Shown here: positions 56,747 to 64,000 of the stretch, in pieces | Layout of the letters: every line of letters starts with the position of its first letter | Numbering within the stretch: position 1 is the first letter of the stretch | NCBI GenBank assembly: GCA_035578155.1 | Contig: JAPWDM010000015.1 | Span: 528,501-592,500 of the forward strand | DNA from: Brachynemurus nebulosus | Lineage: Eukaryota > Arthropoda > Insecta > Neuroptera > Myrmeleontidae | Direction of reading: 5' to 3' | Length of the DNA stretch: 64,000 bases | Position numbers and translations under genes: made by a program | The notes under the pieces: generated by a model | What the model was told of the DNA's origin: nothing | Seen by the model: only the letters and a program-made list of their open reading frames with translations | Databases searched by the model: none

Positions 56747-56986
56747 TTAATTATAAATAATCAAGTATTCTTTTAAACCATTTTTTAGTATTATAATTTG
56801 ATTACTTTTAATTAAACCTAGCAGCTCATTCACAAAGTTGTTATGTTGTAAGCATTCATCAATGACACCAATGACACTAATAGCAACTAATAGCCATGTG
56901 GTGTTGCCAAATGCTAAGAACAACCTGAATAGTTCGTCGAATGTTGGTACTTCAGGGGGTTTATTTGCAGTGGGGCAAAACAACAT
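56747..56986 (-). other. Open frame of 79 codons, unrecognised
   Basis: PPEVPTFDELFRLFLAFGNT and LLGLIKSNQIIILKNGLKE suggest real helical coding sequence, perhaps a remnant carried inside the fold-back element. There is no family match by eye and no stop-free extension upstream. Confidence 0.25.
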
Positions 56987-57103
56987 GTAAGACTTTTCCA
57001 GGTATACCTCACTGAATGATCTAAAAATGTATGTACATATACGTTAACATTATGAGCTCGTAAACGTTTTCGGGGTACGTGTTTTTCAAATGTTCAACAC
57101 ATT

Positions 57104-57352
57104 CATTTATTAGAAAAATTGTAAATAAGATAATACAAAATCACGTTGAATTATCTTTTTAAAATTAAAAACTAATAAAAACAGCATTGAGGACGTATTT
57201 AGCGCATTTAGTATTCAACTTTGGGGAAACAAGGTTAGAACGTCAAAAGAATCCGTCAATAAAAGAACGTTGGTCGTTGTCATGTGGTACATGTCTTACC
57301 AGCCTATTTGCAACTCACTTTTTTTTTGCTTGAGTGCAAAGATTTAATAGTT
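57104..57352. repeat. Second, 5'-truncated copy of the piggyBac-type MITE
   Basis: It matches 56050-56303 in the same orientation (CATTTATTAGAAAAATTGTA ... GCTTGAGTGCAAAGA), about 250 bp with a few differences. The left end is missing. Confidence 0.85.
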
Positions 57353-58424
57353 TTTGAATCTCTTTAACTGCGGCAGTCAGTTTCATTTTAAAATGCGTAG
57401 TAAATTTATTTTTAAAAATACGTGATGTTGTTTCTTTAACATAATAATATAATGTTTTTGTTAAATTTTTCTGTCTAAAATTTTGTTTAATATTTAATTG
57501 TGGATTGAAAATTATGTAGTAAAAGATTTTTAGACCAATACTTTTATAATCGAATTTTTTTTAATTTGAATGTAATCATTTTAATAATTTTTACTAAAAT
57601 TAATGTAACTTTTTAACTGGTTGTAAGAAAATTTTAGAAAAATAAAAATAACTTTCTTTTTACATGTTGCATTTTATTTATAGGTATAAAACATTAAATT
57701 TACAGATTTAAAAAAAAAAAGAGTATAATTATATAATTTGAATTTGGCGCGTTAAATTGTCTGTTTGGCCTACTGGGAAAATTACGAATAATCTATTTCA
57801 GGTGATATTTTTAATGCTCCCCCGTTCCGCCCCTTGGCAGCTAACATTTGAAAAACACGTACCCCGAAAACGTCCACAAGCTCATAATGTTAACGTATAC
57901 GTACATACATTTTTAGATCATTGAGTGAGGTATACCTGGTGTTTACCTCATAGCTTTACTTGTAAGTTTTGTGCGTTGTACCTGTTTTAATAATTATGCT
58001 TGCCATCGTTATATTTTCAGTTTTATTTTTTGACATTTATAATTAAAAGACAGTTTTTTTGAACATTATATTTGAATATTTGGGTAAAATGTAGAGGACT
58101 ACAACACGCTGCAATTTCGATGTTTGCCGGAAAAAAAAAACAAATGTGGCTGAGAATTATTGTACTTAAAGAGTTAAAGCGCGGTCACATATTTTTATTA
58201 AAAATAATTGCGTTTTATTATTAAATATTACATTTTAAATGTTACTCACATTTACCCAATACGTTTGAACAGAACGACATTTATTAACGACAGAGAGAAT
58301 ATACACCAGTAGTGATATATATGCATGCAAGCCCTAAGCGTATGTTTAAAAAAATTGTGGATAGCAGTGTGTCTGAGTGTGTCAGATACCGCTTAAGGCA
58401 TTTAGTCGGTCGGTTATGAGAACG

Positions 58425-58600
58425 ACGTGGGCGTCATACAAATTACGGCGCGAAGCGCCGTTTTGACCCGGACGCTACGCGTCGTACGAATTACGGCGCG
58501 GAGCGCCGTTATGAGAACGACGCGTAGCGTCGTACAAATTACGGCGCGAAGCGCCGTTACTAGCATGACGCGTGGCATCCTACAAATTAGGGCCCCAGGC
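58425..58600. repeat. Array of GC-rich mini-hairpins, right arm
   Basis: The inverted counterpart of 55010-55195: ACGGCGCGAAGCGCCGT and ACGACGCGTAGCGTCGT units with ACAAATT spacers. Confidence 0.85.
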
Positions 58601-59334
58601 GCGGCACTGAGATGACCTTTTCTAGTAATTATAATTTTCCTTTATTTTTTATACAAAATTTATAAATAAAAAGCAACATAGAATTATACCGTTTACACTG
58701 TATCAATAGATCGGTTTTATTTATGTAAATTTGGGGCGTCAGTGGGTGGCGTCGGTGGGTGGCGCGCGGTATAATTCTATGTTGCTTTTTATTTATAAAT
58801 TTTGTATAAAAATTTTTCGGCTGTACTAAAAATAAATAATTTTTTTAAAAAAACCTTTTTATTTTTTTTGAAAAAACGGCACTCAATTTTGTATACGAAA
58901 TAAATTGCAGGTATAAATGTATATGTATTACTATATTGAACTACAAACACCCTTACCTTACACCCTTGCCGTTATTATTTATTAACACAAAATAAAATTT
59001 TTTACACATCATAAAATTATATGCATTTATCTTTGTTAGTAACCACGACCTAACAATGCTTGTTTGCTTTGGTAGAGCTGATGCACGACTAGTCACCTTA
59101 AGCGGTGATAGACCAACAAATGACTCCAAGCAATCTACACTTTTTTTATTCTTTTAATAATTTTAGTTTGCTTCTAGTGTTCTGTGAGTACCTATGTTCT
59201 GGATGTTCTCTATGCTCTAGGGTATCAATGCTTAAATATCATGTTGGAATACCTACATATGTCATAATTAAAATACAATTTTTCTGTTTTCTTTTTTTTT
59301 AAAATATATTTTTTGTTTTATTTATTTTACTAGT

Positions 59335-61590
59335 GTAGCAAAAAATTAAAAATTAAAAAATTTAAATTAGTTTTATGTTGTTTATATTATTGGATGTGGA
59401 TTATAGTTATTATTTATTATGTGTTGTAATTGGTTGTCTTGGGGTTATAAGTATTCGGACTTTGGGTGCTACTTTTCGGGTCGATTGGGGTTACGATCAG
59501 CAGAGTTTTCTCCTAGGTCTTATGGAGACAAGATGGTGTGTGGCAGTGGAAGGCTATGGTCGCAGATCGTTTTCCCAAACCACAAGATCCCCAAATAACC
59601 TGAAATTCCTTTTGACTGTAAAGGCTGGTTTTTAAATTAGAAACACGAAATTTCATCAACTACAATTTATTACAATAAAGGATGACTAGAAATAATTTTG
59701 AGTTACAAAATTTGAAATCTTAAAAAGTTACGACAATAAATAATTACTAGTTTGAGAATTTACACAATTGTTTCTTGGTTAATGTTTTCGAATGGTTTTA
59801 AAGTAGAATTTGCATCTTAGATCCTCGATGTGGCGATACGTTTCAAACTGCGACGCACGATATTCAAGTATACCGCGTGTGCTAGTTAGGGAAATGTATT
59901 ACCACATGAGTTAGTAAATTGTACACTTTTCACATATATATATATTGAAGTTTCGAAATTTATAGAATAATTTTTTCAAATATCGATATAAAGATTTTTT
60001 GGAAATATGTTATTAATTAAATTAAAGTCGCTAATATGAATTTTATAACTGTACCGATTTTCCTTTTAAAATTTATGACTAGAATAATTTATATGTGTAT
60101 TTCTATAAATATCAAATTTTATGTAATTGTAAATTAGTCAATATTAAATTTTGTTTGAGCTCAGTGATTAAAAATAATATTTTTTTTTTTTTTTTATTTT
60201 TTCGATTTTTTTTTGGTTTTTTTTTTCTTTTATTTCAATTGTTTTTTGCTATAATTAAAGTGTCCAAGATATACTTAAACACGAGACGAGTGGGGCCTAA
60301 ATACGGCTTCCTTTACCCAAACGTGCTCCTTCGATTTCTTGAGGAGAAATCGGAAAGAAAAACCTTTTACGACGAGAAACTATTGCAATTTTATTGTGAT
60401 ATACGTGTCGGATTTCGTACGAGGGAACAAACTAAATTAAATTTAGCCTGCCAGCGTTTACCCCTGTCCAGACACAATCGAACGCCTTTTGGAAATTTCA
60501 GAATTACGGATGGCAAAAAATAAAATCAGATTTAAATTGAAATTTTTTTGGAAATAACGTTACAAATTAAATTGTACTAAAGCTTTATAAGATTTAAAAG
60601 ATTCAACCAGATATCGAAATAACGCTAAGAGTTGCACATGTTCAAATTTGTTTACCTAACCGGAAATAGTTACGTGATTTGATAATAATTAAACTATACA
60701 CACAATCAGTATATATTTGGAAATTTACTTAAAGTGAATCTAAATATAAATCTACGAATATAAATTTACACAATTAACTAAATATACCTATACTTTCTAA
60801 ATTATAAATTAACTAAATTTGAGTCGTTGACCTTTTGCTGAATCCCCGAAATTTTTTTGAATTTCGAATGAATGCGATAGTACAAGACGACGTTAAATAT
60901 TTAAGTTAAATTTTACTTACATGCTATTATTCCCTTTAATTATATTTTATATTAAGTTATGCTTTCGCTGATACACATTAAATTTAAATTATTTTTCCAT
61001 ATTATTTAAATAAATTTCCAAATTTTTATTACAATAAAATATTACTTATCTTAACAATGATGCATTTTTTTTTCCTTTCAATAATAACGTTATAAGTTCT
61101 AAATTACATCTTGACCAAGTCCCCTTTTTTTTTTTACATTTCTTTGTTCGATGTTAACATCATCGCGGTCGCTTGGAGAAGAGAGAGTGTATTGTTTTTA
61201 ATTAATATAAGTTACTTATTTTTTTAATTATCTATTATATAATTTGTTTGCCAATTAATTTTGAAATAAAGTTCGATCAAACAATGGACAAAGCGTTAAC
61301 TAAACTTTCAGATTTCTGTATAAAAATATGTGATGGTAATACGAAATGTAAGCGTCAATTTGAAAATATATCACTAGGTGGCATTTATATATATATAATT
61401 GATTTTTATTGAATTCTATGATCTGACATATTGGACCACAGAGGATATTGGATTGATATTAACTTCGAACACAAATGTTAGATGTCAGTATTCTGACATT
61501 TTGCAAATCGAGTAATTATTAATTAATTTAATGTTCGTTTATAATCGTTTTCCAAAGAATTCAATAATGTGTCGAATTTAATTCGTCACA
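59335..61590 (-). repeat. Probable 3' LTR (and flank) of the second Gypsy element
   Basis: On the minus strand the pol stop (61630-61632) is followed by a purine-rich CGAACGGGGTGAAAA (61591-61605) and then TGTGACGAATTAAATTCGAC at 61590. This is the expected PPT/LTR junction. The far LTR end could not be recognised, so how much of 59335-61590 is LTR is unknown. Open frames on the plus strand here (59375-59635, 60095-60523) show no domains. Confidence 0.55.
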
Positions 61591-61629
61591 TTTTCACCCC
61601 GTTCGCAAAAAGCGGAACGCTACGGGAAA

Positions 61630-64000
61630 TTAAGCTGGTTTTAAATACCTTACATGACATTTACTGACTGCTGAAGTGCGTGGGTCTTGCAAAATGGCGG
61701 TACATGGTGTCAAATAGGCGAGTAGAATGAACGGGCCTTGAAAACGTTGTAAGAATTTTGCTTCTTTATCAATATCGTGTTGATGTTGTAAAATCTTCTT
61801 GTAGACCATCTGACCAATAGTAAAATTTGATGTTTGTGGACGATTTGCGGTTAGATTTTTTATACGCTCATGTGCATTTGTGATTGCTTGTTGGATTTTT
61901 TGTGGATTTGGTTTGTCAGCTTGTAAGATTTCCGATAATTCAGCATTTACGTCTAGTGGAGTTAGCATTTGACGGTTTAAGAATACTTGTGCTGGAGTAG
62001 CATTTATGGCTGAATTATACGAATTGTTGATGCTGAAGACAGCGTATTTCAAGAAGGTATTCCAGTTTGCATGATTGATTGAGTATTGTGAGATCATAGT
62101 AGCTAAATTGGATTTTATATTTCTTATAGAACGTTCAGCTGCGTTTGCCCTTGGATTATATGGAGAGGTGTAAATTTGGCGAATTGCTCTCTCGAAGCAG
62201 AAGTTGTTGTATCTCTCACTATGGAATACAGATTGGTTATCCGATACTATTGATGATACATATCCGAAAGTGGTAAATATATCTTCCAGTATGTTTATGA
62301 CCACTTTTGACGTTGTTTTCTTTGTAGGTCGCGCAAAAATCCAACGACTGTATGAATCTGCAACTAGAAAAATGTATCTGAAGTCTTTGTCTTCTGGGGG
62401 TCCACGAGTTTTTATAATAGGGCCTACGAAATCGACGAAAATTTTTTCCCAGATATTTTTTGGGGGGTGACTTTGGAAAGCGATATCATAATTTTTGTTT
62501 ACAGGTTTATGTTCTTTACAAATAGTACAATTATTTACATATTCTTTTACAATATTATATAAATTAGGATAATAAAATCTATTAGCTATTTTTCGGTACG
62601 TACAAATAATTCCTGCGTGTGAAGAAAATATTGATCTATGAAAATAATCTAATACATATTGTAACATTGATTTTGGTAAAACTATACGTTTCTTTTTATG
62701 TTTGCCAGAAAGATGTATCAGCAAACCTTCCCGAATACGAAAATTATTAACGACATTTCCAGCTCGTATTCGCTGGAGTTCGGTTTTCGTAAATGGGTCA
62801 TTTTGCTGAGCGATCTTGATTGACATATAACTATTTGGTTGGAAGTTTATGTTATTTATTAAATTTTGAATATTATCTAATTTTTGATTATTTATGCATA
62901 AATTATTTTCATTTTGTATAGTATTTATTAAGTTTATTTGATTATCTGGTTCTAAATTATTTTGTATTGTTTGTAGATTATTTTTATTTTCTTGTATATT
63001 GTATTTAGTATTTATATCTATTTTTGAATTTTCATTTTTTTCGATATCTGTATTTTCTGTATCAAATAATCGACTTAGCATATCACAAATATTGTTATCA
63101 GCGCCACGTACATGTACAGGTGTGAAGTTATATTGAGATATTTTTAGAAGCCATCTTGAGAGTTTATTGTATTTTTGTGGGGTTTGAAATAGATAGATGA
63201 GAGCATTACAATCTGTACGGAGTTCAAAATGTCTATCATGTAGGTAATCTTTAAATGAGTCTAAAGCATTTATAACTGCCATGAGTTCGGCTTCGTACGC
63301 GGATATTATTCTATTTTGATTATTGAATTTTTTTGAACAATATTCTATAGGGTGTAGTTTGTTATCAAATTCTTGCATTAGGCAACCACCGGTTTCAGTA
63401 AAACTAGCATCGGTGTAGACTATGAATTTTTTATTGAAATCCGGAAATTTCAATATCGGGGGGTTAGCTAAATGATGTTTTAATTTATTTATTGCATCAA
63501 TATGGTGCTGTTCAATTTTAAATTTTACATCTTTCTTTTTTAGTTCATTTAACGGAGCTACTATTATTGAAAATTGGGGGATGTATTTTGCGTAAAATGC
63601 AAATGCACCTAACATTGACTGTAGTTGTTTTATATTTTTTGGTATAGCCATATTAAGTAGTGCTGAGGTCTTATTGGGGTCTGGTAATCTACCCATTGGA
63701 GTTACTAAATTTCCTAATATCTTGAGACGTGACATGAAAAATTTTGCTTTTGATGGATTTACAGTGAGACCTGTTCTTTTTAATCTGGCCAGTACTGTTT
63801 GCAAATCGGCAAAGTGTTGCGTTATGTTTTTACTATGAATAATTAAATCATCATAATAGATTAATAAGCATTTATTCATTAAGTCAGCGAATTCTCTAGA
63901 TAGATACCTAATTAAAGCTTGGCTAGAACATTTTAGACCCATCGGGGCTACTGTAAATTGAAATTGTTGCCCTAACTGCGTTATAATGGCTGTTAGTGGT
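61630..64000 (-). CDS. pol: Gypsy pol (RT, RNase H, integrase), partial at window end
   Basis: One frame without stops from the window edge (64000) to TAA 61630-61632, about 790 codons. RT: FTVAPMGLKCSSQAL, then the catalytic YYDD in LLIYYDDLIIHS. RNase H: IVYTDASFTETGG, YEAELMAVINAL, RTDCNAL and NNICDMLSR. A long Asn-rich linker follows (about 63060-62850). Integrase: HHCC zinc finger (SSHAGI...CTICKEH), D in KIFVDFVGP, D in IVSDNQSVFH and E in NAAERSIRN, then a GPF-type C-terminal module (RFQGPFILL). No lesion is seen, so this copy may be recent. Protease, gag and the other LTR lie outside the window. Distinct from the errantivirus-like element at 3512. Confidence 0.93.
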   Translation of the reverse strand, partial: PLTAIITQLGQQFQFTVAPMGLKCSSQALIRYLSREFADLMNKCLLIYYDDLIIHSKNITQHFADLQTVLARLKRTGLTVNPSKAKFFMSRLKILGNLVTPMGRLPDPNKTSALLNMAIPKNIKQLQSMLGAFAFYAKYIPQFSIIVAPLNELKKKDVKFKIEQHHIDAINKLKHHLANPPILKFPDFNKKFIVYTDASFTETGGCLMQEFDNKLHPIEYCSKKFNNQNRIISAYEAELMAVINALDSFKDYLHDRHFELRTDCNALIYLFQTPQKYNKLSRWLLKISQYNFTPVHVRGADNNICDMLSRLFDTENTDIEKNENSKIDINTKYNIQENKNNLQTIQNNLEPDNQINLINTIQNENNLCINNQKLDNIQNLINNINFQPNSYMSIKIAQQNDPFTKTELQRIRAGNVVNNFRIREGLLIHLSGKHKKKRIVLPKSMLQYVLDYFHRSIFSSHAGIICTYRKIANRFYYPNLYNIVKEYVNNCTICKEHKPVNKNYDIAFQSHPPKNIWEKIFVDFVGPIIKTRGPPEDKDFRYIFLVADSYSRWIFARPTKKTTSKVVINILEDIFTTFGYVSSIVSDNQSVFHSERYNNFCFERAIRQIYTSPYNPRANAAERSIRNIKSNLATMISQYSINHANWNTFLKYAVFSINNSYNSAINATPAQVFLNRQMLTPLDVNAELSEILQADKPNPQKIQQAITNAHERIKNLTANRPQTSNFTIGQMVYKKILQHQHDIDKEAKFLQRFQGPFILLAYLTPCTAILQDPRTSAVSKCHVRYLKPA

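Larger units (their letters stand above)
54262..59334. mobile_element. 5.1 kb compound fold-back element
   Basis: The left arm (54262 to about 55670) is repeated inverted at about 58080-59334, from the outer ACTAGT through CACGACCTAACAATGCTTGT and the GC-rich hairpin arrays to AATTTACCCAAA-type sequence. Inside lies a second inverted pair (about 56998-57095 against 57838-57950, CAGGTATACCTCACT and complement) and two piggyBac-type MITE copies in direct orientation. Each arm also has a smaller palindrome (54770-54925; 58650-58812) with GGGTGGCGCGCG at its centre. No complete transposase is present. Class unknown. Confidence 0.8.

Noticed and set aside
59375..59635. 86-codon ORF downstream of the fold-back
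   Set aside because: No domain, no promoter or acceptor; probably LTR or flank of the minus-strand Gypsy element.
60095..60523. 142-codon ORF with a Phe-rich start
   Set aside because: The hydrophobic run is a T-homopolymer artefact, and it is antisense to the probable LTR.

Overview
The window looks like transposon-dense, AT-rich DNA from an insect genome. The evidence is spliceosomal introns, an env-bearing Gypsy retrotransposon of the insect errantivirus type, Transib, piggyBac and mariner transposases, Penelope-like elements (PLEs) with GIY-YIG tails, and a decayed Polinton/Maverick. The order or species cannot be fixed from the sequence. Host-like genes are few. The best candidates are an intact 255-codon ORF at 23234-24001, a zinc-finger gene at 24237-25352 (minus strand) and a three-exon gene at about 52515-53317.

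Layout. 0-11 kb: a LINE tail, then a (TA)n array that took in a mariner-type DD41D element (795-3333) and a 7.4 kb env-carrying Gypsy element (3512-10937). 11-21 kb: a run of fold-back DNA (143 bp hairpin, 1.49 kb palindrome, hAT-like 1.26 kb fold-back, 0.65 kb palindrome), tRNA-derived repeats, and a PLE split by a long-TIR element. 21-32 kb: a MADF/BESS-like coding remnant, two unrecognised convergent genes, a Transib (RAG1-like) transposon with a perfect 5 bp target duplication, minisatellites, and a Polinton remnant (packaging ATPase, penton C-terminus, major capsid protein and one further Polinton protein). 33-44 kb: PLE halves around a chuvirus-like glycoprotein remnant, a piggyBac inserted at TTAA in a PLE, a LINE tail, and three tandem partial copies of a nucleoprotein-like gene, cut by a half copy of the 1.49 kb palindrome. 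44-54 kb: LINE and mariner relics, another PLE tail, a satellite, (TA)n with a MITE, and the three-exon gene whose stop codon received a Tigger-type MITE. 54-59.3 kb: a 5 kb compound fold-back with arrays of GC-rich mini-hairpins. 59.3-64 kb: the pol end and probable LTR of a second Gypsy element on the minus strand, intact as far as it can be seen and running off the window.

Most coding regions are broken by stops or frameshifts and are called pseudogenes. Family assignments rest on motifs read by eye. No database search was possible.
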